Position numbers and translations under genes: made by a program. DNA of 64,000 bases from positions 19,695,404 to 19,759,403 of the forward strand of contig JAWZYU010000034.1 in assembly GCA_038380435.1 (NCBI GenBank). Direction: 5' to 3'. Below the pieces are notes generated by a model. It was not told where the DNA came from and ran no database searches. It saw only the letters and a list, made by a program, of their open reading frames with translations. Every line of letters begins with the position of its first letter. Within the stretch, counting starts at the first letter, position 1. This DNA comes from Ryuthela nishihirai. Taxonomy: Eukaryota; Arthropoda; Arachnida; Araneae; Heptathelidae. Shown in pieces: positions 35,597-46,125 of the stretch.

Positions 35597-36192
35597 CGTC
35601 ACTTCCTCCCCTTTGCTCTTTACTTCCTGACGTCACTTCCTCCCATTTGCTCTTCACTTCCTGACGTCCCTTCCTCCCATTTGCTCTTATCTTCCTGACG
35701 TCACTTCCTCCCATTTGCTCTTATCTTCGTGACGTCCCTTCCTCCCATTTGCTCTTATCTTCCTGACGTCTCTTCCTACCATTTGCTCTTATCTTCCTGA
35801 CGTCCCTTTCCTCCCATTTGCTCTTCCTGACGTCCCTTTCTCCCATTTGCTCTTATCTTCCTGACGTCACTTCCTCCCATTTGCTCTTATTTTCCTGACG
35901 TCACTTCCTCCCATTTGCTCTTATCTTCCTGACGTCCCTTTCCTCCCATTTGCTCTTATCTTCCAGACGTCCCTTTCCTCCCATTTGCTCTTATCTTCCT
36001 GACGTCACTTCCTCCCATTTGCTCTTATTTTCCTGACGTCACTTCCTCCCATTTGCTCTTATCTTCCTGACGTCCCTTTCCTCCCATTTGCTCTTATCTT
36101 CCTGACGTCACTTCCTCCCATTTGCTCTTATCTTCCTGACGTCACTTCCTCCCATTTGCTCTTATCTTCCTGACGTCACTTCCTCCCATTTG
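35597..36192. repeat. 34-bp minisatellite with CRE-like cores (17 units)
   Basis: Tandem units of about 29-35 bp containing CTTCCTCCCATTTGCTCTT and a GACGTC core. I count 17 GACGTC/GACGTN cores, of which 9 read TGACGTCA, the consensus CREB/ATF (CRE) site. The others are mostly TGACGTCC. Flanking AC/CTTCC words are ETS-like. The pyrimidine-rich strand is the plus strand. Confidence 0.93.
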
Positions 36193-37117
36193 TTTCCTAA
36201 ATATTCTAATATGAACATTAAAAAAATCCGTTAAAATTCAAAATAGCTGAAAACCCATTGGGAATTCTCTTTTCATATTATTTGAGTGGTGCTTGCGTAA
36301 AACACTAGAGAGATATTTATATTTATGACAGAAGGTTTAGTTCCTCCAAAGAAATAATCACTTCCATTTGAAAAATATTATTTTCTTGAATGGTTTTTAA
36401 GCACACCTCTTAACTCTTAAAGTACTCTTAATTAAGTCGAATCATCATCAGAGTTTTCAATAAACGAAATCTTTTTTATCGCGATATTAAAATGGAATCA
36501 CATTTTTTTTTCGCCAGAGAATCAGTGAAAGTGAAAAGAACTACGAATTAATTTACATATTTATAATTAAATGCTGACAGGATAAATACACCCTCTTTAT
36601 AAAAAATAAAAAAAGTTTTTTTTTTTCAGAATCGAGTCAAAAACCTTAAACTAAAAAATAAAATCATTAAACTGGTTGATGATGAAATTTATGTTTTGTT
36701 TTTTAACTGGATTAAAATCCAGAGAAAAAAGGCTATGAAAATAACGACATAAAACATCTGTCTATGAAAAAAAAAAAGCAGCTTTTACTGAATCTTTACA
36801 GAAAAAGGATGTCTTCGAAAAGTTGTTCATGTCAGCTTTGCATAATTTCATACCGACACCAAGCTTGAAGAGATATTCCCAAAAGGAAATGGAAAAAAAA
36901 AAATTAAAATGAACAGCTTCTGAGTTTTTTGTTCCGTTTCTTAAAGGGAAAGAAATTTCAACATTTCTATTCCCAGAGAAGCGATTCGTTGAGAAGATCC
37001 AAGGTTTATTTTTTCAAATGAGGTTTCGGTTTCATCATCATTTTCAAATTGTGAGTGAAATGTGTTTCCTTTTTTTTGGGTGTGTGCGTGTTTGCAAAGT
37101 TGTATAATGCGCATTTT
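36193..37117. other. AT-rich spacer
   Basis: Poly-A/T-rich sequence with no gene, tRNA or repeat recognised. Confidence 0.5.
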
Positions 37118-37127
37118 GTCTCGCTCG

Positions 37128-37687
37128 TGTGGCGGGGGTGGCTCAGTCGGTAGCGCGCCAGGCTCGTAATCTGTAGTTCCCAGGTTCGAGTCCCAGCTGG
37201 GTCAGGGTTGAGATTTATCTCCGCAAAAATTCCCCACCCTGCCCACGGTCAGTAGGGGACACCGATGGGCTTGGAAAGGCCGCCGTCCGTCGGATAGGAC
37301 GTTAAGCCATGGCCCTGTGTGTGCGAGAGTCATAACCTGTGCACGTCAAAGAACACGCTGGATGGCCTTGACTGGAGGCTATCATCTGTCTCCCAACAGC
37401 TGTACCAGTGGGTCCCTCCCCCAATCCTTCTCTGAGTGTTCGGGGTTCATGTGACCTGGCCATTTAGCCCATGGTGTGCAAAAAAGTGCCGCTCAGAGGT
37501 AAAACAACCCAACGTTAAAGAACACGCTGGATTGCCTTGACGGGAGGCTACCATCTGTCTCTCAACAGCTGTTCCAATGGGTCCCCTCTCCCAAACTTCT
37601 CTGAGCCTTCGGGGTCCTTGTGACCTGGCCATTTAGCCCATGGTGTGCAAAAAAGTGTCGCTCAGAGGTAAAACAATCCAATCCAAA
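37128..37687 (+). mobile_element. SINE-A with two bodies, 10-bp TSD
   Basis: Complete head (A box TGGCTCAGTCGG, B box GGTTCGAGTCC), bodies from about 37345 and 37515, CCAAT-type tail. Flanked by GTCTCGCTCG (37118-37127 and 37688-37697). Confidence 0.95.
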
Positions 37688-37825
37688 GTCTCGCTCGATT
37701 TTCATTATTTTTCACTGAATTCGTGAAATATATGCCATTTTTTATTGGAAAGATTTCGATTAAAGGGAATTTTAATAAATGAAGGATCGCTATACATCTG
37801 TACAATGCCTATTAGTTAAACTAAT

Positions 37826-38370
37826 TGTAGGTTCGGTTGTTTTACCTCTGAGCGGCACATTTTTGCACACAATGGGCTAAATGGCCAGGCCACAAGGACC
37901 CCGAAGGCTCAGAGAAGGTTGGGGGAGGGACCCACTGGAACAGCTTTTGGGAGACAGATGGTAGCCTCCCGTCAAGGCCATCCAGCGTGTTCTTTAACGT
38001 TGGGTTGTTTTACCTCTGAATGGCACTTTTTTGCACACCATGGGCTAAATGGCCAGGTCACATGGACCCCGAAGGCTCAGAGAAGGTTGGGTGAGGGACC
38101 CACTGGAACAGCTGTTGAGAGACAGATGGTAGCCTCCCGTCAAGGCTATCCAGCGTGTTCTTTAACGTACACAGGGTATGGCTCTCCCGCACACGAGTCC
38201 ACGGCTTAAAGTCCCATCCGACGGACGGCGGCCTTTTCAAGCCCATCGATGTCTCCTACTGACCGTAGAGTTTTGCGGAGATAAATCTGAACGCTGACCC
38301 AGCTGGGACTCGAACCTGGGAACTGCAGATTACGAGCCTGGCGCGCTACCGACTGAGCCATCCCCGCCCC
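37826..38370 (-). mobile_element. SINE-A with two bodies
   Basis: Bodies join near 38000. The middle segment has lost GTGGGCAGGGCGGGGAAT (near 38264). Possible 7-bp target duplication AACTAAT (37819-37825 and 38371-38377). Confidence 0.93.
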
Positions 38371-38377
38371 AACTAAT

Positions 38378-38831
38378 AAGTGTAAGTAAAGTGTGGTTCG
38401 AAGTAAATCGAATAATAATAAAATGAATCATCAAGAAAGATGCATCATATTAATTCAGTAGCGATTCGTTGAATGAACAAAAATGCATAATATAAACTCA
38501 TTAGTCTTAAAATTAGTCTATATAATAGTTTGGTCCTTTCCAAAATTTGCCATGGTGATGAAATTTGGTGAGCAAGGTAACATGAGACTTGAAAGTTTTG
38601 CAGTATCCTGGGCGTTTGTTCGTTTCACCTTGCGAGTTCAAAAAAAAAAGGCATAGAGGTTCAGGAATAAAAAATACATAACAATTAATTCAGGAGTTGA
38701 TAAAAACACATATTTCATACATCGTATAAATGTGGGAAAGAACAGTTGAAAGCTAATAGAAATCTTTGGCATGGTGGCTTGGCTGACAACCCCAAGGAAG
38801 CAGATGGACAGCACAACAAAAAAGAATGTTA
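38378..38831. other. Unique spacer
   Basis: No gene or repeat recognised. Confidence 0.5.
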
Positions 38832-38839
38832 CCAGAGAG

Positions 38840-39535
38840 CAGTGGCGGCTCGCGTATAGGCACTGTGGGAACTGCAGCACCCCCAATTTCAACTTGATAT
38901 TATCGATAACATTTAATATAATGAGTCCTTTTTCCTTTAATTCTTTCTTTATACTTGTACAATATATAATCCTTAAGCTTAATGTCAGTAGCCATCCCCC
39001 AGTTTATGAAAAAGATACAAAAATCTTTGTACGGAACTGTGCGCTTCACAGTACTAGCGGCGAGGTGTTTGACTGTTGTGCGCATGCGCACATAGGAAGC
39101 TACACGCGAGGCTGCAAGGGAGAGAGAGCACTGTCGTTCCCTCAGTGCCGACCCTGGCGTGCTGGTTGAAGGTAGTTTTTTTTTACTCTGCGTGTGTTGT
39201 GCTTAAAAACCGTGTACCATATTCTTGAATGTGATAAAGTATAGAATTAGATTATTATCCTGCTTCCAGCTATTCTATTTGATTCATTTTTTTTTCGCCC
39301 AAATTAAAACAAGAAGAATGGATTTCATTTTTAAATGAATAGATGAAGCTTGAACTGTAACAATTTAGGTTAAAGTAAGTAAAAAATGTTTGATTTTGTT
39401 CTTTTAGGATTTTATCAAGTTTGTGAATAAATTTTCTTTTTATACATGTTTGTTTCCTTTTACACAATTTTAAAACAAAGGCTAAAAATTTTCTGGAGCA
39501 GCACCCCCACTAATTTTAGCTACGAGCCGCCACTG
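38840..39535. mobile_element. Non-autonomous hAT element with 8-bp TSD
   Basis: Ends CAGTGGCGGCTCG and CGAGCCGCCACTG are perfect terminal inverted repeats. Subterminal GCAGCACCCCC occurs in direct orientation near both ends. The 8-bp duplication CCAGAGAG flanks it (38832-38839 and 39536-39543), which is the hallmark of hAT transposition. The 696-bp interior has no transposase frame. A CpG-rich patch (39040-39170) includes a GCGCATGCGCA palindrome. Confidence 0.93.
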
Positions 39536-39543
39536 CCAGAGAG

Positions 39544-39723
39544 TATATGTATTCCATGTGACAGACAGTATTTCCAAAAGTAGTAAATGCACTCTTTTTA
39601 GAAAAGATCTCTGTTAAGCTTGGAAACGGGAAAAAGTGTTTGACGGTTAATTTTATGCACATTTGTTGATTACTGAATTAATACGATGCATTTTGTTGAT
39701 TTGTTTGTTTTAATACTTTTCGA
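39544..39723. other. Spacer
   Basis: AT-rich with nothing recognised. Confidence 0.5.
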
Positions 39724-40463
39724 GTTGTTTTACCTCTGAGCGGCACTTTTTTGCACACCATGGACTAAATGGCCAGGTCACATGGACCCCGAAGGCTCAG
39801 AGAAGGTTGGGGGAGGGGACCCACTGGAACAGCTGTTGGGAGACAGATGGTAGCCTCCCGTCAAGGCCATTCAGTGTGTTCTTTAACGTTGGATTATTTT
39901 ACCTCTGAGCGGCACTTTTTTCACACCATGGGCTAAATGGCCAGGTCACATGGACTCCGAAGGTTGGGGGAGGGGACCCACTGGAATAGCTGTTGGGAGA
40001 CAGATGGTAGCCTCCCGTCAAGGCCATTCAGTGTGTTCTTTAACGTTGGATTATTTTACCTCTGAGCGGCACTTTTTTCACACCATGAGCTAAATGGCCA
40101 GGTCACATGGACTCCGAAGGTTCAGAGAAGGTTGGGGGAGGGGACCCACTGGAATAGCTGTTGGGAGACAGATGGTAGCCTCCCGTCAAGGCCATCCAGC
40201 GTGTTCTTTAACGTTGGGTTGTTTTACCTCTGAGCGGCACTTTTTGCACACCATGGGCTAAATGGCCAGGTCACATAGACCCCGAAGGCTCAGAGAAGGT
40301 TGGGGGAGGGGACCTACTGGAACAGCTGTTGGGAGACAGATGGGAGCCTCCCGTCAAGGCCATCCAGCTTGTTCTTTAACGTGCACAGGGTATGGCTCTC
40401 CCGCACACGGGGCCACGGCTTAACGTCCCATCCGACGGACGGTGGTCTTTCCAAGCCCATCGG
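39724..40463 (-). mobile_element. SINE-A with four bodies, 5'-truncated
   Basis: Bodies join near 39890, 40048 and 40210. Bodies 2 and 3 share private changes (CATGGACTCCG, GGAATAGCTG), so they are recent duplicates. The element stops at AAGCCCATCGGG, before the tRNA head, as in a 5'-truncated reverse transcript. Confidence 0.93.
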
Positions 40464-40494
40464 GATGTAGAAAACGTTTTCATGTATGTATATA

Positions 40495-42852
40495 TGTTAC
40501 CGCTAAAGCTCGAAAGCCGTTAATGTGCACATTACCTAGCTAATCTGCAGATTAACTGAATTGATCCGTTAACGTGCGGAATCAAGAGTTTTCTGCATTT
40601 TACCAAGGTAATGTGCACATTAACGGCTTCCGTATCGTTAAAGTTCAAAAGTTTGTTTCTCTCATTTCCTTTTCCTACTCCTTCCCCCCTCTCCCTCCAC
40701 TTTTAGTTTCGTTCTCACTTGGCCCCCGCTCATTTGGGGCGTTTCATGATAATTCGGAACACTGAGTCACCTGACCCGAAGATTGAGACTCAAGAGATTC
40801 ATCACTTGACGGATTCGTTCTCACTTGGCCTTCGCTCATCCGGGGCGTTTCATGATAATTCGGAACACTGAGTCACGTGACCCGAAGATTGAGACTCAAG
40901 AGATTCATCACTTGACGGATTCGTTCTCACTTGGCCTTCGCTCATTTGGGGCGTTTCATGATAATTCGGAACACTGAGTCACGTGACCCGAAGATTGAGA
41001 CTCAAGAGATTCATCACTTGACGGATTCGTTCTCACTTGGCCTTCGCTCATTTGGGGCGTTTCATGATAATTCGGAACACTGAGTCACGTGACCCGAAGA
41101 TTGAGACTCAAGAGATTCATCACTTGACGGATTCGTTCTCACTTGGCCTTCGCTCATCCGGGGCGTTTCATGATAATTCGGATCACTGAGTCACGTGACC
41201 CGAAGATTGAGACTCAAGAGATTCATCACTTGACGGATTCGTTCTCACTTGGCCTTCGCTCATTTGGGGCGTTTCATGATAATTCGGAACACTGAGTCAC
41301 GTGACCCGAAGATTGAGACTCAAGAGATTCATCACTTGACGGATTCGTTCTCACTTGGCCTTCGCTCATCCGAGGCGTTTCATGATAATTCGGAACACTG
41401 AGTCACGTGACCCGAAGATTGAGACTCAAGAGATTCATCACTTGACGGATTCGTTCTCACTTGGCCTTCGCTCATTTGGGGCGTTTCATGATAATTCGGA
41501 ACACTGAGTCACGTGACCCGAAGATTGAGACTCAAGAGATTCATCACTTGACGGATTCGTTCTCACTTGGCCTTCGCTCATCCGGGGCGTTTCATGATAA
41601 TTCGGAACACTGAGTCACGTGACCCGAAGATTGAGACTCAAGAGATTCATCACTTGACGGATTCGTTCTCACTTGGCCTTCGCTCATTTGGGGCGTTTCA
41701 TGATAATTCGGATCACTGAGTCACGTGACCCGAAGATTGAGACTCAAGAGATTCATCAGTTGACGGATTCGTTCTCACTTGGCCTACGCTCATCCGGGGC
41801 GTTTCATGATAATTCGGATCACTGAGTCACGTGACCCGAAGATTGAGACTCAAGAGATTCATCACTTGACGGATTCGTTCTCACTTGGCCTTCGCTCATT
41901 TGGGGCGTTTCATGATAATTCGGAACACTGAGTCACGTGACCCGAAGATTGAGACTCAAGAGATTCATCACTTGACGGATTCGTTCTCACTTGGCCTTCG
42001 CTCATCCGGGGCGTTTCATGATAATTCGGAACACTGAGTCACGTGACCCGAAGATTGAGACTCAAGAGATTCATCACTTGACGGATTCGTTCTCACTTGG
42101 CCTTCGCTCATCCGGGGCGTTTCATGATAATTCGGAACACTGAGTCACGTGACCCGAAGATTGAGACTCAAGAGATTCATCACTTGACGGATTCGTTCTC
42201 ACTTGGCCTTCGCTCATCCGGGGCGTTTCATGATAATTCGGAACACTGAGTCACGTGACCCGAAAATTGAGACTCAAGAGATTCATCACTTGACGGATTC
42301 GTTCTCACTTGGCCTTCGCTCATTTGGGGCGTTTCATGATAATTCGGAACACTGAGTCACGTGACCCGAAAATTGAGACTCAAGAGATTCATCACTTGAC
42401 GGATTCGTTCTCACTTGGCCTTCGCTCATTTGGGGCGTTTCATGATAATTCGGAACACTGAGTCACGTGACCCGAAGATTGAGACTCAAGAGATTCATCA
42501 CTTGACGGATTCGTTCTCACTTGGCCTTCGCTCATTTGGGGCATTTTTTATAATGCGGCAGGCGGTGTACTGTAGAGCTAGATACGTTATCTGAATAATA
42601 GGATAGTTCAAAAACGAAAAAGTACAATGTACCGGCTATTACCAATTCCGATAATAGCCGATACGCCATATTTTATTTTCTCTTTAACGAGTGCCTAGTA
42701 CGTAATGTGCAGATTATCCAGGTAATTTGCAGATTACCTAGGTAATTTGAGAAATGAAACAATTTTCCGCACGTTAACGGATCACCCTAGTTAATCTGCA
42801 CAATACCTAGATAATCTATAGAATAACTGATTTCTGCACTTTAGCAGTAACA
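40495..42852. mobile_element. TIR DNA transposon (non-autonomous) enclosing a minisatellite
   Basis: Terminal inverted repeats TGTTACCGCTAAAG (40495) and CTTTAGCAGTAACA (42852). Subterminal regions share inverted words such as GATCCGTTAACGTGCGGAA with TTCCGCACGTTAACGGATC, plus repeated TAATGTGCACATTA and TTACCTAGGTAAT motifs. TATATA flanks both ends as a possible target duplication. The 2.36-kb interior is almost entirely tandem repeat and has no transposase. Superfamily not assignable by eye. Confidence 0.78.
40704..42545. repeat. 106-bp minisatellite, about 17 units
   Basis: Period 106 (GGATTCGTT at 40811, 40917 and 41023). Every unit has a palindromic GTCACGTGAC E-box-type site. Units differ mainly at CTCATTTGGGG versus CTCATCCGGGG. 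These two forms alternate through the middle of the array and become homogeneous toward the right end. Confidence 0.96.
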
Positions 42853-43509
42853 TATATATTTCAAATGAGATTTGCTCAAGAGAGGAATTGATTCACTAAT
42901 AGTCGCTTTGTGGAAGGCTTATTTTTATTGAAGATAAATCACTCCATCTTTCGAAACAAAACAGTTGAACAGGATTCGTCTTTCCCTGTCGTCTTTTCTT
43001 CTCAGCCATGCTATTGTTTCTTCTAGGAAATTGAATGCTTCCTTGCAAAATATGTCTTCTTCATGACTTTATCATCATCTTTCTTATTTTCTTTTTCACT
43101 GTCTTCCTCTTCTTCTTGTTCAGTTCCTATTATCTCGGTCTCTTAAGAATCGATGAGCAGGATCTTTAACGTCACAGTTATTCATTCTCGTGACATTCTC
43201 TAAATCACATTCCTGACATCCGGCGATTTGTTTTAACTACCGTTATGCTACTGAAATTTTCTTTGCTATCTCTTTCCTTCTCAGAAATAATTTTTTAAAC
43301 TTTTATGCCATTTCTTCTTTAATAAGATGACAGGACTAGATGGCAGTTCACGATAGCTAGAGGATGAGGTTGAGGCTTGGTCCTGCAAATGGTCTTAATT
43401 TCATCGAGAAAATCGGAGTTCTGGAGTATTTGCGTCATTACTGTGTTTTGTTGGCAGAGCATCTGGTCATATCCCACAAATAAACCAAACAAATGTCATT
43501 AATTAACGA
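42853..43509. other. Unique spacer
   Basis: No gene recognised. Pyrimidine-rich tract at 43070-43140. Confidence 0.5.
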
Positions 43510-44060
43510 TGGGTTGGGTTGTTTTACCTCTGAGCGGCACTTTTTTGCACACCATGGGCTAAATTGCTAGGTCACATGGACCCCGAAGGCTCAGAGAAGG
43601 TTGGGGGAGGGGACCCACTGGAACAGCTGTTGGGAGACATATGGTAGCCTCCCGTCAAGGCCATTCAGCGTGTTCTTTAACGTTAGGTTGTTTTACCTCT
43701 GAGCGGCACTTTTTTGAACACCATGGGCTAAATTGCTAGGTCACATGGACCCCGAATGCTCAGAGAAGGTTTGGTAAAGGGACCCACTGGAACAGCTGTT
43801 GGGAGACAGATGGTAGCCTCCCGTCAAGGCCATTCAGCGTGTTCTTTAACGTTGAGTTGTTTTACCTCTGAGCGGCACATTTTTGCACACCATGGGCTAA
43901 ATGGCCAGGTCACATGGACCCCGAAGGCTCAGAGAAGGTTGGGGGAGGGGACCCATTGGAACAGCTGTTGGGAGACAGATGGTAGCCTCCCGTCAAGGCC
44001 ATCCAGCGTGTTCTTTAACGTGCACAGGGTATGGCTCTCCCGCACAAGGGGCCACGGCTC
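43510..44060 (-). mobile_element. SINE-A with three bodies, 5'-truncated
   Basis: Bodies join near 43682 and 43852. All but the first part of the middle segment is missing: it stops at GGGGCCACGGCT. Confidence 0.93.
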
Positions 44061-44777
44061 TTCTAACTCTGAGATAACAAAAGTAACTTAAGATCACAAA
44101 GTAGGTGCAACATTAAAGCCAGATATACAACTATCTTTATCACAAACAACAAAAATGAACTAATCACATTGTTCAAACACATTTCTGAACTGCTCATCAT
44201 CTAGGTATGACAGATTCCTCATCTTCAAATAACCTTACCATTTTATCACTAAATCCCTGTATGCAGTCTGTTTTTCTCACATCAAATATTTAATAACTTA
44301 TTCAACTCTCTTGTTTTCTCTAGACACTTTCTCTACTTTGATAGCCGGATAACATGACAAAGATTACTATCAGAATTCAACTGATCATTTACTCTTTTAA
44401 TGCTTCCATCTGAGAATAGAAGCGTGTTGTTGGATGTCATCCAATTCCAGAGGCTTGGATGACATCCAATAACATTCTTCTGTTACGAGAAGGTGGGGAA
44501 GTTATAGAGTTATAACCCCCCCTCTCCCTTACGAAGGCATAAAAGTTTTCCCTCCATTACAACTTTCTATGTACGCCACTGAGCCAGGCTATCAATCCAA
44601 AGATTCTTATCATCCTTCAACTGATACTTTGCATGTTTATTAAGCTCTCTGTAATGCAGTCTGTGAAAACTACTAGATTTTCGATTCAAATGATCCCCCC
44701 CCCCCAACTATTTTCTTTCAAAAAAGAATTGCATAGCCATATCGCCCAAATGACTGTTACCTACACTCCATTTTACC
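44061..44777. other. Unique spacer with a small hairpin
   Basis: An inverted repeat at 44426-44444 and 44455-44473 (arm core TTGGATGTCATCCAA, 10-bp loop, one mismatch). A C run at 44696-44705. No gene recognised. Confidence 0.55.
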
Positions 44778-44869
44778 CTGAACAATACACATAGTTTCAA
44801 GAACGCCCTGTTTAAAATGCTCCCATTCATCATAAACTCTGTTGTAAACAAACTACCATTATCGTAAAG
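44778..44869. repeat. 92-bp direct repeat, left copy flanking a SINE pair
   Basis: Matches 45560-45651 with one T/C difference. The pair brackets a partial SINE-A followed by a full SINE-A. Confidence 0.94.
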
Positions 44870-45170
44870 GCGGGGGTGGCTCAGCCGGTAGCGCGCCAGG
44901 CTCGTAATCTGTAGTTCCCAGGTTCGAGTCCCATCTGGGTCAGCGTTGAGATTTATCTCTGCAAAATTCCCCGCCCTGCCCACGGTCACTAGGGGACACC
45001 GATGGGCTTGGAAATGCCGCCGTCCGTCAGATGGGACGTTAAGCCGTGGCCCCGTGTGCGGGAGAGCCATACCCTGTGCACGTTAAAGAACACGCTGGAT
45101 GGCCTTGAAGGGAGGCTACCATCTGTCTCCCAACAGCTGTTCCAGTGGGTATCCTCCCCAAACCTTCTGG
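44870..45170 (+). mobile_element. SINE-A, truncated in the first body
   Basis: Head, middle and about 100 bp of body, then it breaks at AAACCTTCT directly into the head of a second SINE-A. The missing part of the body is not found beyond the second copy. Confidence 0.92.
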
Positions 45171-45559
45171 GGCGGGGGTGGCTCAGTCGGTAGCGCGCCA
45201 GGCTCGTAATCTGTAGTTCCCAGGTTCGAGTCCCAGCTGGGTCAGCGTTGAGATTTATCTCCGCAAAATTCCCCGCCCTGCCCACGGTCAGTAGGGGACA
45301 CCGATGGGCTTGGAAAGGCCGCCGTCCGTCAGATGGGACGTTAGGCCGTGGCCCCGTGTGCGGGAGAGCCATACCCTGTGCACGTTAAAGAACACGCTGG
45401 ATGGCCTTGACGGGAGGCTACCATCTGTCTCCCAACAGCTGTTCCAGTGGGTCCCCTCCCCCAATCCTTCTCTGAGCCTTCGGGGTCCATGTGACCTGGC
45501 CATTTAACCCATAGTGTGCAAAAAAGTGCCGCTCAGAGGTAAAACAACCCAACCCAACT
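45171..45559 (+). mobile_element. SINE-A, one body, fused behind a partial SINE-A
   Basis: Complete copy starting GGGGCGGGGGTGGCTCAG and ending in AACCCAACCCAA. Its left neighbour is a truncated SINE-A, not host sequence. Confidence 0.94.
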
Positions 45560-45651
45560 CTGAACAATACACATAGTTTCAAGAACGCCCTGTTTAAAAT
45601 GCTCCCATTCATCATAAACTCTGTTGTAAACAAACCACCATTATCGTAAAG
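45560..45651. repeat. 92-bp direct repeat, right copy
   Basis: Second copy of 44778-44869. Confidence 0.94.
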
Positions 45652-46125
45652 ACGGAGTAATGTATAATGGCAAGTTTTGGCTTCTCTGAGAGGTTTCAAA
45701 AGCTTCAATGATACTCTTATTAATTTCCGCGAAACATTTCTTAAGGTTCGGTTGCAAAACCCTTTTAACAAGATCATTATCTTGTTATCTTGTCGTATAG
45801 GGGAGTTCATATTGGGGCGTACCATTGTACGCCCCAATATGAACTCCCCTATACGACATGGTATTCCTAAGAAATCTAGCCCATTTCTGTTAATTAATAT
45901 AATATTAATCAGATTCCTGTGCAACCAGTGTCTGTATCTAAATTTTTCTATTTGTTGTCATAAACTGGTTGATCCTTAATAATATTTGCAGTTATTATAA
46001 TCATATTTTCAAGTAAAAAGTTGAATACAACCTGAAACGCAGATGTCATATCCGTTTTCCTTGCTGTGGCTTACGTTTTGGGTCTGCAGTATTTTTACAA
46101 TATTCACTAAAGTTGATTGATATTT
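45652..46125. other. Unique spacer containing a perfect hairpin
   Basis: No gene recognised. Open frames here cross the hairpin at 45791-45858 and are not credible. Confidence 0.55.
45791..45858. repeat. Perfect 32-bp inverted repeat, 4-bp spacer
   Basis: Arms 45791-45822 and 45827-45858 are exact reverse complements around CATT. Key words are TCGTATAGGGGAGTTC on the left and GAACTCCCCTATACGA on the right. Too long and perfect for chance. It resembles a fold-back inversion or a minimal palindromic insertion. Confidence 0.95.

Noticed and set aside
45176..45245. Functional tRNA gene at SINE-A heads
   Set aside because: The heads have A and B boxes, but the stems pair poorly, the region always continues into SINE sequence, and no 3' terminator or mature end is seen.
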